A stretch of DNA of 64,000 nt from Mycolicibacterium phocaicum (GTDB taxonomy: Bacteria; Actinomycetota; Actinomycetes; Mycobacteriales; Mycobacteriaceae). Shown one piece after another: positions 44,159-54,889 of the stretch. The stretch covers positions 744,001 through 808,000 of the forward strand of contig NZ_AP022616.1 in NCBI RefSeq assembly GCF_010731115.1. Direction: 5' to 3'. The notes under the pieces are model-generated. The model worked only from the letters and a program-made list of their open reading frames with translations, was not told where the DNA came from and did not search any database. The translations under genes were made by a program, and so were the position numbers. Each line of letters starts with the position of its first letter. Position 1 is the first letter of the stretch.

Positions 44159-45242
44159 CCTGGCGCAGGCCGTCCGGCATCAGGGCATCCAGCATTGCCG
44201 GAAACGCCAGCCGCGCGTCGTGATCGGCACATACCCGTTCGTACGCCCGCTCGACCATTTCGGCTACACCGGAAGGGTTTTCGAGCACGGCGGAGATGGC
44301 CGCACCCAGCGCATCGGCGTCTCCGACGGGGACCAGCACACCGGCGCCGTCGCGCAACAGCCAACTGCTGCCGCCGTGATCGGTCGCGATGACGGGAACG
44401 CCGACGCTCATCGCCTCGAGCGCCACGATCGGGCCGGCCTCCGGCGATGTGCTCGCGTTGACCAGGATGTCCCAGTTCAGCACCGTCGCGACCGGATCGA
44501 CATGACCGAGGAAGTCCACCCGACCGTCCAGTTCTGCGCTCGAAAAGTGTTGCAGCTCAGTGAGATAGTCGGCGTCGGCGTGGAATGCGCTGCCCGCCAC
44601 CTCACAGCGGACCCCAGGTATCTGCGTGAGTGCCTGGAGCAGCACCTGGTGGCCTTTCCATGGCGTGATCACTCCCATGATGCCGATCACCGGCTGCGGA
44701 CGTGCCCGCCGCTGTGCGCGTACACCCGGGATGTCCACGCCCAACGGGGAGACCGACACCTCGAGCCCGAGCTGCTGCACGGGCGCAGCCGTCGGCGGTG
44801 ACACCGCCACGGCCCGACGAATGGCCGGCCGGCCGATCCGGACCATGGCCCGCTGCTTGGCTTCGTCGATGGTGTCGTGGACGAGCCATGACACCCCTTG
44901 CCGCAACCTTGCGAAACGAGCGGCCGGTAGCGCGAGCAGGGAATTCACAATGACCACGTCGTGCGCGCCGACGGTGCGGCGGATCACCGCCGCGGCGCGG
45001 AGCCAACGTCGCGCCAAGGCGCCGAGCGCCATCATCCGTGCGACACCCGAGGCACCCCCGAGGTCGAGTTCGTCGATCTCGCTGTGCGCGACGCTCGCGG
45101 GCAGCCGGTCAGCCAGGACCCCCACGGGGCTGATCACGCGAACCTGATCACCGCGTTCGAGAGCGGCCTGAATCAGCCGCAGCAGAACGACTTCCGCGCC
45201 CGAAACCCGGCCGGCCCGGTTGACGAAGACGATCGAGGCCAC
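44148..45242 (-). CDS. GT4-family glycosyltransferase
   Basis: The product of about 364 residues (MASIVFVNRAGRVSGAEVVL) has a GT-B fold with the donor-site motif SPEAGPIVALEAMSVGVPVI, E-x7-E type. It adds a sugar to the lipid-linked unit in the cytoplasm. A GTG at 45248 overlapping the Wzx stop is an alternative start. Its 3' end overlaps the beta-helix gene end by 11 bp, convergently. Confidence 0.87.
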   Translation of the reverse strand: MASIVFVNRAGRVSGAEVVLLRLIQAALERGDQVRVISPVGVLADRLPASVAHSEIDELDLGGASGVARMMALGALARRWLRAAAVIRRTVGAHDVVIVNSLLALPAARFARLRQGVSWLVHDTIDEAKQRAMVRIGRPAIRRAVAVSPPTAAPVQQLGLEVSVSPLGVDIPGVRAQRRARPQPVIGIMGVITPWKGHQVLLQALTQIPGVRCEVAGSAFHADADYLTELQHFSSAELDGRVDFLGHVDPVATVLNWDILVNASTSPEAGPIVALEAMSVGVPVIATDHGGSSWLLRDGAGVLVPVGDADALGAAISAVLENPSGVAEMVERAYERVCADHDARLAFPAMLDALMPDGLRQVRR

Positions 45243-45244
45243 TG

Positions 45245-46816
45245 TCACACCGACCGCACACGCCGCAGTCGCGACAACAGCTGCCGGTCGAGCAGTCTCA
45301 GCGTGAACGCACCGCCGACGAACAGCGCGACCGCGCACGCCGCCACGAACGGCCAGGGCACATACCCCTGCATGACCTCGGTGACCACACATACGCCGAC
45401 CGTCAGCACCACGATGAGAAGCAACTTGGAGACCGGCAGCAACCGGTCGATGGGAATGGTCCGGGCCGCGAGCACCCACATCGCGGTGAACATGACGATC
45501 TCGGTCACGACGGTGGCTCCGGCCGAACCGTTGTACGAGAACCGCGGGATCAGAAGAACATTCAGCACGACGTTGAGCGCCAATGCCCCGAAGGCCACCC
45601 ATGGATAGGCACGTTGTCGCGCGGCCGACACCAGGGCAACGAGGATGAGGTGCGACAGCGCCGCGAACACGGCCCCGACCAAGAGCATGCGGACGGCGTC
45701 GGCGCACACGCCGAACCGCTCGCCGTACAGCAGGGACACGACATCGTCGCCGGATGCCCACATGCCGGCGACCGCAAGGCAGGTCAACAGTCCGATGAGT
45801 ACCGCCGAAGACCTTACGCGGCTGCGGAATTCGTCGGTCATCAGCGGCCACGCCGCGACCAACAGTGTCGCCACGGGGGTCACGATCGCCAGGACCGCGT
45901 ACGACAGCACATCGGCGAACTTGTAGGCCACGCTGTACAAACCCACCGAGTCGAATTGATCCAGCTTGCCGAGCATCAGGATGTCGACCTTGGAGAGCAA
46001 CGTCATCATGGCCAACCCGATGCTCAACGGAATGGCTTCCACCAACATTTCGCGCCACAGCTTGAAGCGCGGCTGTTTGGTGATCCTGGGCCCGACATGG
46101 CCGTGCCGGACCCCGATCAGTTTCCATGTGCCGGAGAAGATTTCATTGGCGATCGCGGGAAGGATGAAGACCATCAAGCCGGGATGCGTCGTCGCGATCA
46201 GGATGGTGAGGACCAGTTGGACCAGCTGGGCGAACGCTTCCGCCGCCGCGACGGTCACCATCTTCAGCCGGCTCTGATAGAGGACCGACAGCGCATGGCT
46301 GGGTGTGGCGATGACGACGACGACGCCGGCCAGCGCGGTCGCCCGGATGACCTCGCCCGAATAACCCATCGCGACGACGTACCCAACCGCGATGCCATAT
46401 CCGAGTAGCCCCAGGGCCGCCCGGAGACCGACGAACGAACTCGCGAAGACGTCAGCGTCCTCGTCATCTGACTCCAGCAGCCGGCCGAGCACCACCCGGC
46501 CGACGCCGAGATCGGTGACGATCGACATCATCCCGAGAAGTCCGAACACGAACGAGAACACGCCCCAGTCCGTCGGCGACAGCAGTCGGGCGATCAGAAC
46601 CGTCCCGGACCACCCCATCAGCGCGATCGCGAGGCGGCTCAACAGCAACGCAACGGTGTTTCGCCCGGCTGCCGCATGCTGTTCGTCACGCCGACGCTTG
46701 TCCGCGTCAGCGTTCACGGACGCGCCAGGTCCGCCACTGCCCGTGGCAGTCACTTGGCCGCCAGATTCCACACGCTCAACCGCGTCACGCCGCCTACTTC
46801 TCATTCCGATGGTCAC
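45245..46816 (-). CDS. Wzx-like polysaccharide flippase
   Basis: The 523-residue product has about 14 membrane helices and the MATE/RfbX pattern (NTVALLLSRLAIALMGWSGT, LIARLLSPTDWGVFSFVFGL, SKVDILMLGKL). It would flip the lipid-linked repeat unit. The N-terminal 50 residues are hydrophilic and may not all be translated. It overlaps the hydrolase gene by 4 bp and the GT4 gene start. Confidence 0.88.
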   Translation of the reverse strand: MTIGMRSRRRDAVERVESGGQVTATGSGGPGASVNADADKRRRDEQHAAAGRNTVALLLSRLAIALMGWSGTVLIARLLSPTDWGVFSFVFGLLGMMSIVTDLGVGRVVLGRLLESDDEDADVFASSFVGLRAALGLLGYGIAVGYVVAMGYSGEVIRATALAGVVVVIATPSHALSVLYQSRLKMVTVAAAEAFAQLVQLVLTILIATTHPGLMVFILPAIANEIFSGTWKLIGVRHGHVGPRITKQPRFKLWREMLVEAIPLSIGLAMMTLLSKVDILMLGKLDQFDSVGLYSVAYKFADVLSYAVLAIVTPVATLLVAAWPLMTDEFRSRVRSSAVLIGLLTCLAVAGMWASGDDVVSLLYGERFGVCADAVRMLLVGAVFAALSHLILVALVSAARQRAYPWVAFGALALNVVLNVLLIPRFSYNGSAGATVVTEIVMFTAMWVLAARTIPIDRLLPVSKLLLIVVLTVGVCVVTEVMQGYVPWPFVAACAVALFVGGAFTLRLLDRQLLSRLRRVRSV

Positions 46817-48585
46817 CGTCGCTCACAGCAGGGCGTGGGAGGATCCGCGTTGCGATGCAACGCAGTACGCCGAGCATCGCCATCAACCGATTCTGGCAGC
46901 AGTTCAGCAAACTCGCGCTGCGCGACGGCCAGAATCCGTGCGCTCGCGACATTCTGGATGTCCCGCTGCAGTAGCGGGTGATCGCCGCTCGGCGCACGCG
47001 TGATCGCCGGCGCCCAGCCACGACGTTCGAGCCGCGCCAGGCCTTGCTGCCCACGTTGTTTGTCGAACCAGGCCTGGTCCTCGGGCGACATCACCATGTC
47101 GACGACGATGCCCTGACGTCCCAGAGCCGTCAGCAGGACTTCCGGCACTTCAGTCAAACCCACTCGGCCCATCAGCAGCCACAGCGGGTACGGCAACCAG
47201 CGCCTGACCAATCTCTTGAGGCGGGCTTCGAACGTGCGAGGTTCGGGTGCGGGTTCCACGCCGGGATTCGGCGGCGTCATGCCGATCAGTTTCTCGGGTC
47301 CGATGGCCTTGTGGCGGACGCTGAAGAGAATGGCATTGACCAGCACGACCGCTCGGGCGCCGTACCGAATGGCCCCGATCGCGGAGTTCCACGCCCCGGA
47401 GCAGATGCCCGTCATCATCAGGCGTTCCGCAGGTATTCCGGTCGCCACCATCGCGTCATGCACATCGGTGTTGGATTCGGGCGAATAGATCGTTGCGAAT
47501 TCGGCTGTGGCCCAACCTGTGTCACCGGTGCCGCGCCGGTCGTAGCGCACCGCGGCCAAGCCGTGCGCGGCGAATTCACGTGCGGTGTCGGTCCATACCC
47601 GCCCCGAGCCGACGCGATGTTCACATGCGGTGTTGTGGATGAGCAACGTCGGGGTGTCCGGTGGCGCGTCCGCCAGAGCTGTTCTGATCGCGAACAACCG
47701 ATTGGGCCCCAACTCATCCAACGTTTCTACGACCGCGCGGCCATCCGGCAGCTGCGCCACCTGTGCGTGGCGAACGATGACCGGCGAGACCGGCTCTCGG
47801 CCGGTCTCCATGGCCTGATGAAGCCACTCGGCGATCAGCGTCAGCGTTTCCACCGGGATCTGCACCACGAAAGTCACCGGCTCGACATACTCCGGCTGGC
47901 CCACGACCGCCGCCAGCTCACAGTTGCCATTCGCGATCAGCGCCTTGATCGTCGCGTCCTCCACGCGCTCGGGCCTGGCGACCACGAGCGTCGGAACGGC
48001 AGCGCTGAGCGACTCCGGCATCTTGATGCTCTTGAGGTGCTTCGCGCATTCCGGCGAGAAAGTCGTACCCAGAATGGACTCGCGTTCGACGTCGACCAGG
48101 TCCGCACCGACCGTCATCTTGTACAGCGTCCGCTGCTCACGGAGATACCGGCGACCGTCCAGAACGGGGTCCCACAGGACAAGCGCCGCCAACCCGTCGA
48201 GATCGGATGCGACGGTGGCTGCGAGGAGGGCGCCCATCCGTAGCCCGATCACGCTGATCCGCGGCGCGCCGGCGGTCCGCAGATACTGCACCGCGGTGCG
48301 AATACTGTCTTGGTAGTCGCTCAACGCCGAGTCCGACCCGAGCTCCCCGGCGGAGTCACCCGTGGCGTGATAGTCGAATCGCAGCACCAGGAACCCACGC
48401 TCGCACAACTCTTGAGCCAACAGTTTGAGTCCTCGGTAGGTGTCGACGTGCTCCTTGCCCAACGGCGGGCAGATCACGACGCCGCCGCGCGCACGTCGTC
48501 CCGCCGGAACGTGGATGACTCCGTACAGGGGTGCCATTTCGGGGCCGAACCATGTCGGCTGCGTATCGGCAGCTTCCTCGTCCAC
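46813..48585 (-). CDS. Tandem alpha/beta hydrolase, exosortase-A-associated hydrolase 1/2-like fusion
   Basis: The 590-residue product holds two hydrolase domains. Domain 1 (residues 1-280) has FDYHATGDSAGE and an elbow ISVIGLRMGALLA, with Arg at the Ser nucleophile site. Domain 2 (residues 290-590) has YDRRGTGDTGWA and an elbow MTGICSGAWNSA with Cys as nucleophile. Both elbows match the exosortase-A-associated hydrolase 2 and 1 families found in EPS clusters. Domain 1 is probably non-catalytic. It is the first gene of the operon with Wzx and GT4. Confidence 0.82.
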   Translation of the reverse strand: MDEEAADTQPTWFGPEMAPLYGVIHVPAGRRARGGVVICPPLGKEHVDTYRGLKLLAQELCERGFLVLRFDYHATGDSAGELGSDSALSDYQDSIRTAVQYLRTAGAPRISVIGLRMGALLAATVASDLDGLAALVLWDPVLDGRRYLREQRTLYKMTVGADLVDVERESILGTTFSPECAKHLKSIKMPESLSAAVPTLVVARPERVEDATIKALIANGNCELAAVVGQPEYVEPVTFVVQIPVETLTLIAEWLHQAMETGREPVSPVIVRHAQVAQLPDGRAVVETLDELGPNRLFAIRTALADAPPDTPTLLIHNTACEHRVGSGRVWTDTAREFAAHGLAAVRYDRRGTGDTGWATAEFATIYSPESNTDVHDAMVATGIPAERLMMTGICSGAWNSAIGAIRYGARAVVLVNAILFSVRHKAIGPEKLIGMTPPNPGVEPAPEPRTFEARLKRLVRRWLPYPLWLLMGRVGLTEVPEVLLTALGRQGIVVDMVMSPEDQAWFDKQRGQQGLARLERRGWAPAITRAPSGDHPLLQRDIQNVASARILAVAQREFAELLPESVDGDARRTALHRNADPPTPCCERR

Positions 48586-48910
48586 GAATCAGAGCCCCCT
48601 CTGTGATCCAAAGTCCGCCGGCAACCGGGCGTTCGCCGCGCTCCACGATACACAGTTCCCGCGACGATAAGTTCGCTAGAACAGCTACATCAAACTTTTA
48701 GCTCGCCAGAACACGAACCCGATCGGGACGTCTATGGTCTGGCATGGTGCCGAAGACCCTCGGCAAATGATCCGCCATATGGCCTTTATCACCGCAAACG
48801 ACCACGGTCGATACGATTTTCAACTGGACCATGGCAGCAAGAACCGTTACCGTTGATGAAAATTGAGCAACTGCTAAATGATTTGCTAAATTCACGTTCG
48901 GAGGCGCGAG
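48586..48910. other. 325-bp divergent promoter region
   Basis: The region lies between the hydrolase/Wzx/GT4 operon (minus) and two GT4 genes (plus). It contains TTTGCTAAATTCACGTTCG (48882-48900), closely related to the motif in both phosphoglycosyltransferase promoters, preceded by a partial copy CTGCTAAATGA. No gene is seen. Confidence 0.6.
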
Positions 48911-50002
48911 GTGGCGGACCCCAACTCCTCGTTGGGCATCGTGGCCAGTCGACGTCCGTCGATCGTTCACGTCGCGGAATCATTTGCCAGCGGTACCGCG
49001 TCGGCGATCGGGGACTTTGTCCGCAACTACCCCGAGGCTCAGCATCACCTTGTGTACTCGTTTCGCGACGAGGCGCGGCTGGACATCGATGAATTGACGT
49101 ACTTCGCAACGAAGACGGAGTTGCCCCCCGGAACCATTGCCCGGGTCAGGTTTCTTCGGCGGTTGCTTCGCGGCACGCACGGCCACGCGATCGTGCATGC
49201 GCACTCGAGCATGGCCGGCGCGTACGTGCGCGCCGCGGTGCGCCGAACGCGCAGGTGCCCGTTGGTCTATACGCCGCACTGTTACTCGTTCGAGAGGCTG
49301 GACGTCTCTTGGGCGGTGCGGCAGAGCTTTCGCATGCTCGAATGGTTGTTGTCGTTCAACACGTCCGCCTACGCGGCGTGCTCGCCGCGGGAGGCCGAGC
49401 TGTCGCGATGGCCGTTGAGTTCGCCGCGCGTCGTGACGGTACCGAACGTCCAACCACCCGGGTTGCCCCGAGCAGGCCGCCCCGCAACCGATCCCACGTT
49501 GCGGATCGTCGGCAACGGGCGCCTCGGCCCACAAAAAGATCCACGGTTCTTCGCCGAGGCATTCCGTGCCGCAGCCGAGGTGCACGGCGGCCTGGAGGCC
49601 GTGTGGATCGGTGGCGGCAGCGACGACGACATCGATGTGCTCCGGGCGCACGGAGTCGACGTCACCGGCTGGCTGCCTCGTGGTGAAGCCCTCGATGTGA
49701 TGGCCGGGTGCGATCTGTACCTGCACACGGCGTCATGGGAAGGATTTCCGATCTCGATCATGGAGGCTGCAGGCATGGGGTTGCCCGTCGTCGCACGACG
49801 CCGTGCCTATTTGCACGGTGTCGAGCTACCGGTACTGCTCGACCGCCCCGAAGATCTGGTCACCGCCATCACGGCGCTGCGCCGGGTCGGCGGCCTGGCC
49901 ACACTGCGGCAGCAGACGGCGATGGCATTGGCCGGCAATTGCGACATCCAACAGCGGAAGGCACTTCGCGCCCTGTATGAGCCACTGGCAGGACACCGCT
50001 GA
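48911..50002 (+). CDS. GT4-family glycosyltransferase
   Basis: The 363-residue product (IVHVAESFASGTASAIGDFV) has the GT-B layout with the acceptor-side HAHSSMAGAYVRAAVRR and the donor-site EGFPISIMEAAGMGLPVVAR. The GTG start follows GGAGGCGCGAG. It is coupled to the next gene by a TGATG overlap. Confidence 0.87.
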   Translation: MADPNSSLGIVASRRPSIVHVAESFASGTASAIGDFVRNYPEAQHHLVYSFRDEARLDIDELTYFATKTELPPGTIARVRFLRRLLRGTHGHAIVHAHSSMAGAYVRAAVRRTRRCPLVYTPHCYSFERLDVSWAVRQSFRMLEWLLSFNTSAYAACSPREAELSRWPLSSPRVVTVPNVQPPGLPRAGRPATDPTLRIVGNGRLGPQKDPRFFAEAFRAAAEVHGGLEAVWIGGGSDDDIDVLRAHGVDVTGWLPRGEALDVMAGCDLYLHTASWEGFPISIMEAAGMGLPVVARRRAYLHGVELPVLLDRPEDLVTAITALRRVGGLATLRQQTAMALAGNCDIQQRKALRALYEPLAGHR

Positions 50003-51057
50003 TGCGGAAAGTCCACGTGAACGGAAAGTGGTTGGCGCAGAAGCTGACCGGAACGCAGCGCTACGCCACTGAGATCGTCCGCGCAGTCATCGACAATGAC
50101 GTCGCTGATCTGGTCGTCCACGTGCCGGCCGACGCCGAGATTCCCGATTGGCTGCGCACACCGCGAGTCGAGATTCGACAGTCACGTACCACCGGCGTGG
50201 TTTTCGAGCAGATATACCTGCCCGCCGCGACTCTCGGGAACCTGCTGCTCAATTTCGCCGGGCCGGCGCCACTGGTGAAGCGCCGGCAAGTGGTCACCAT
50301 GCACGACGCCACGCCCTTCCGGTTCCCGCAGACGTTCCGTAGGGCGTTCGTGGCCTTCTATCGGGTGTCATACTCGATTCTCGGACGGTGGGCACGCCAT
50401 CTGATCACCGTCTCACACTTCAGCGCCAGGGAACTGGACGACGTACTCGGCATCCGCTCGCAAAAGTTCGTCGTCGCCGGCTGTGCCGCCGATGCCTTGA
50501 CCGCGGTGGAACCCACTCGGCCCGACTTGGCCCCGGATGAGCCGTTCTATCTCATGGTCGGCACGCTGGCAGTCCACAAGAACCTGCCGGCACCGGTACG
50601 AGCCGTCTCGGAATCCGGACGCACCGTCGTCGTGGTCGGCGCGTCCGGCAACGACCAGGTGTTCAGCCAAGCGGCTGCGCTGTCACCGAAAGCCATTGTG
50701 GCCGGCCGTCTTTCCGATGCCGAGTTGGCGTGGTTGTACCGCAACGCGCGTGGTCTGATCTTCCCGTCACGGTACGAGGGTTTCGGCCTGCCGCCATTGG
50801 AAGCACAGACGCTCGGCTGCCCGGTGATCACGTCGAACGCGGCATCGCTGCCCGAGATCGCTGGCGACGCCGCCCTCTACTTCGACCCCGATGACATGCC
50901 TGGTCTGCTCGCGCAACTGGATCGGCTGGAATCCGAGGCAGGCCTCGAGAGCACTTTGCGAGAACGCGGCCTCCTCAACGCCGGCCGCTACTCGTGGGAG
51001 GCCTCTGCCGAGCAGATACTCGAGACCGTCGGCATCACTCCGGCCGGCCGGGACTAG
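50002..51057 (+). CDS. GT4-family glycosyltransferase
   Basis: The 351-residue product (MRKVHVNGKWLAQKLTGTQR) shows the mannosyltransferase-like pattern YEGFGLPPLEAQTLGCPVIT and a conserved acceptor region (QVVTMHDATPFRFPQTF). It is the last of three GT4 enzymes here. It converges on the EAL gene with 10 bp between stops. Confidence 0.88.
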   Translation: MRKVHVNGKWLAQKLTGTQRYATEIVRAVIDNDVADLVVHVPADAEIPDWLRTPRVEIRQSRTTGVVFEQIYLPAATLGNLLLNFAGPAPLVKRRQVVTMHDATPFRFPQTFRRAFVAFYRVSYSILGRWARHLITVSHFSARELDDVLGIRSQKFVVAGCAADALTAVEPTRPDLAPDEPFYLMVGTLAVHKNLPAPVRAVSESGRTVVVVGASGNDQVFSQAAALSPKAIVAGRLSDAELAWLYRNARGLIFPSRYEGFGLPPLEAQTLGCPVITSNAASLPEIAGDAALYFDPDDMPGLLAQLDRLESEAGLESTLRERGLLNAGRYSWEASAEQILETVGITPAGRD

Positions 51058-51067
51058 GACTCGCCAG

Positions 51068-53444
51068 CTAGATGCTTGCGCCGACAGGTCGTGGAATGTG
51101 CGGCGGAAAGTCCGGCTGCGCACGAAGCCAGGCGGGCACGCGGTCGGCTGGGATCGGCGTGCTGTAGAGATAGCCCTGCACGACGTCGCATTTGAATTGC
51201 TTGAGCCGAGCGGCAGTTTCGCCGTCTTCCACACCCTCGGCGACCACGCGGGCACCCAGGTGATGCGCCAGCGAAATGATGGAGCGGACGATTTCGGCGG
51301 CACGATCGTCCTTGAGGACAGACCCGACGAACTGCCGATCGAGCTTCACTTCGTCAACCGGAAGGTCACGCAGGTAACTCAAGGTCGAGTAACCGCTGCC
51401 GAAGTCGTCGATTGCGACGCGTACCCCGGTGTGGCGCAACCCGTTCAAGACGTACTGAACGCGGCCCAGCTTGCTCAGCATGAAGTCCTCGGTGATCTCC
51501 AGCGTCAAGTCGGCCGCCGAGATCCGGCGTGCTTCCAGCGCCTTGGCAATTCGCCGGGGCAGGGCGATATCGGTGAGGCAATTGGCAAATACGTTGACCG
51601 CCACGGGAACAGCCAATCCCTCACCGCGCCAACGGGCCACGTCGTCGAGTGCCCGCTCGATGACCAGGTCGTTCACCAACGTGGTCAGCCCATGGGAGCG
51701 CACCAAGGGCAGGAAGCGGTCGGGGGCCAGCAGGCCGAGTTCCGCATGCGGCCAACGTAAGAGGGCTTCCACGCCCATCATTGCGCCCGAGATCAGGTCG
51801 AACTTGGGCTGGTAGTACAGGCAGAGTGTCTCGCTGTCGATCGCCTGCCGAAGCTGGCCCAGCAGCCGGACCGTCTCGGTGGGGCGTGCTCCCAACGCCG
51901 CGGTCCGCGACGTCGTCACGGTGTCGTCGATGTCGCTGTCCATCCCGTGGATGTACGCGCTACGCAAATGCGAATTCTTGGCGATTTGGACGGCCGCCGC
52001 CGCGCGCGCGAGCAGATCGTCGGCAGTGAGGTCGGCTTCTCCATCGGACGCCGCCGCCAGGCCGACGCTCGGCCGGATCAGCAGATCGTGTCCGTCGATG
52101 ATGAACGGGTCCGCGAAGGCCTGAACCAGGCGGTCTGCCACAGTCCGGCCATACTCGACACCGCCACCCATGAGCACCGCGAATTGACCGCTGTCCAGCC
52201 TGGCCACGACGTCGTCGAGGCCGACGCTCGATCTGATGCGGCAGGCGGCCAAGTTCAGCAGTTCGTCCCCGGCTCCACGTCCATAGGCTGCGGTCACCAA
52301 CGCCAACTCGTCCATGTCGAGGCGCGCCACCGAAACGCCCGCAGCGCCATGGCCGGTCCGGGACAGCGAGCGAAACAGCCGGTCGCGCAACGAGATCGCA
52401 TTGTCGAGACCGGTCACCCGGTCCTGCTCCAACAGTTCTCGCGCGGCGGTCCGCAGCCGCTGGTTCTCGTTGAACGTCACAATCTGTCGCACCACGGTCG
52501 TCACCACGAGCACGAGAGCGGTGATCGCCATGGGAATGCAGCATGCGGCCGCCACATGCAGCAATTCGACGCAGCAGAGCGCGGTCGCGATGACCAGCGG
52601 CACCACCGGAATGGCCGCGGACCACCGCGGGGCGGCCACTGCATCAACATCACTGGCCGACACCCGGTTTCGTTGGTGACGACTTGCCAACGCCGCGAAT
52701 CCCAGGCAGATCAGCGCCGCACTCCAGCCGAGATCCAACAGTCGGTGTCCCGTGCCGCTCCCCCACATGTCGACGAACAGCATGGCGATGTTGGAAACCG
52801 CCCCCAGCACGTTGCCGGTGGTGAGCAGCAGAAGCACCGGGCGATGTCTGCGATCAGCAGCGGTCAACACTGCGATGGCGACCGCGACCAACACCAGATC
52901 GGCGATCGGGAAAGCCATGGCGAACCAAGATTGCCAGCGGTGTTCGGCGCCCATGGCGAAGCCGTCTTCGAGCCCGACGACCCAGGCCAGCGCGAAGACG
53001 GCGAGGCCGATGATCGCTCCGTCGAGAAGCAACCGCGCCCTGGTCCACGGCGAGGCGCCGGATGCGAGCAGGACGAGCCCTACACGCCGCGACCGGATAC
53101 AACAACCCGACCAGGTCGACCGCGGCCGGGACCACTGCCGGGGTGGCTCCCAGGCGGACTTCGGAGAACGTCCAGATCGTCTGGGCGACCACCCAGCCAC
53201 ACACGCCGACGGTCAGGCTGAGCCACGCCGCACGGTGTCGGCCGTGCGATCCCACAGCGGCCGTGACCGCGCACACCGCAGCAAACAGCGCAAGAGCGAT
53301 CATCACGGCGTCGACGACGACTGCGCCTGCGACGTCGCTGTTCGCGCTCGCAATCAGAACCTGCCGCACCACAGGTGCCTCCAGTCCGGTGTGTTCGTGC
53401 AATCGTAGCGACAACAGCAGGGTTAGCGTGAACGACCCGCCCAA
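51068..53444 (-). pseudogene. Membrane GGDEF-EAL protein (putative c-di-GMP phosphodiesterase), one frameshift
   Basis: The N-terminal sensor has about eight membrane helices. A GGDEF-like domain follows whose signature is degenerate (ARLDSGQFAVLM), so it cannot be a cyclase. The EAL domain is intact: VEALLRW, NVFAN, LEITED, IDDFGSGYS, VKLDRQF, AEGVED and VQGYLYSTP. A break near 53085 shifts the frame within the membrane region (LLYPVAACR versus RVGLVLLASG); two bases in a CGCG repeat would restore it. If the lesion is a consensus error, this is an active phosphodiesterase. Confidence 0.82.
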
Positions 53445-53678
53445 CCTTGCCGGATCGCAACCAGCCTAGATTCTCGCCGGTAGAAAGTGGCTTCTATCTC
53501 GCTATTTCTCTGCATACCGGCAAACTCGCGCCTGCGAATCCGGCCCAGGTCGCCATGCATCCGCATATCCTACCTCAGTCTCAGCAAAGTTTCGGAAGCG
53601 ACAATTCAGCCGCGGTTTTCCCATGCGCTGCGATGGCCGTGGCGGTGGCCGGCAACGCAATGCACACTGCAGAACCGG

Positions 53679-54889
53679 TCAGCGACGCCTCGACGGGGAG
53701 GGGTCATCGCATGACGTAGAAGTGCCGTCGCAACGGCAGACGATGTCGTTGCCGACGGCGAACGTCAGGCGCACGGCGGCATTGCCGCCGCTTCGCTTTG
53801 CCGAGAACATCGCGTGGTCGGCACATTCGATCGTGGCGTCCAGCACCGATTGAGGATCCTCATCTCCCCCGGAAAGTCCGGCAGCGCGATGGAGGCGACA
53901 CCGATGCTGGCGGTAACTGGCGCCATGTCGGCCGTTGCGGCAATGGCCGCCCGGATTCGCTCACTGATACCGAGTACTTGCTGTGGGGAAGTGACATCGA
54001 CGACGACAAATTCTTCTCCGCCCACTCTGGCAACGAGTGCGCTGCTGCGCACGACACCCCGGATCCGTTCCGCGCTGCGCATCAGGACGGCATCGCCGAC
54101 AGCGTGCCCATATGTGTCGTTGACGTTCTTGAATCTGTCCAGATCGATGACCAGCACCGTCACGCAAGCTCCGGCAATCGACTGATGCGCCCGGTCCGCC
54201 AGAAAGCTCTCGATTCTCAGGTTCAACCCCCGGCGGTTGAGCAGACCCGTCAGCTGATCGGTCACCGAGTCGTGAGCATCGTTCCGCATAACCCAGATCC
54301 CGAATTGGACGACCGCCGGCACCACCACGAAAGACGCGATGGCGGCCAGTGTTTTCGCGAGTGCCAGATAGGGGTCGCCGTGTGGCCCCCACGCGATATC
54401 GGCCGCGAACACGCCGATCACCAAGAGCACCCAGGCGGTGTGGAGCGCCAAGACCCTGGGCCCTTCGAAGAACTTCGCGTAGACCGAGATCAGGAGAAGA
54501 GCGTTCAAGCCGAAGAACCCGGCCAGGCGGTTGGAGTCGAGCAGCGCGACGACGCTGATGCCGATATCCGCATAGATGATGAAGGCGATCGACGTCGCGC
54601 GCGACGGCCAGGGCCCGAACCACCACACCAGTGCCCAGACGAGCGCCGAGACCGCGAACACCGAAGAGACGCCACGGGCCAAGGCGGTCGACGGCCCCGC
54701 GGGCGAAAGCTGGATGACGATCGAGATCGCGGCGAGCAGCGCCGCGCAGCCGCCCACGAGCAGTTGAACCCCGCCCAACAGGCCGCGCTGCGCGAAGTAC
54801 CCGATTTGCGCGTCGTAATCGACCGGTTCGGACCACCAGACACGAGCCAGCCGCGCAACAGCCAATAGCTCGCGCAGCCGTGTCAGCAC
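53679..54889 (-). pseudogene. Membrane diguanylate cyclase (GGDEF), one frameshift
   Basis: The product has about six N-terminal membrane helices and a GGDEF domain with an intact RVGGEEFVVV signature and substrate-site residues LDRFKNVNDTYGH; no RxxD inhibitory site is seen just upstream of the signature. The frame breaks at the C run 53866-53870; one more base restores the canonical end (DPQSVLDATIECADHAMFSA, KRSGGNAAV) with a stop at 53679. With the neighbouring phosphodiesterase it forms an opposed pair next to the polysaccharide genes. Confidence 0.83.
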
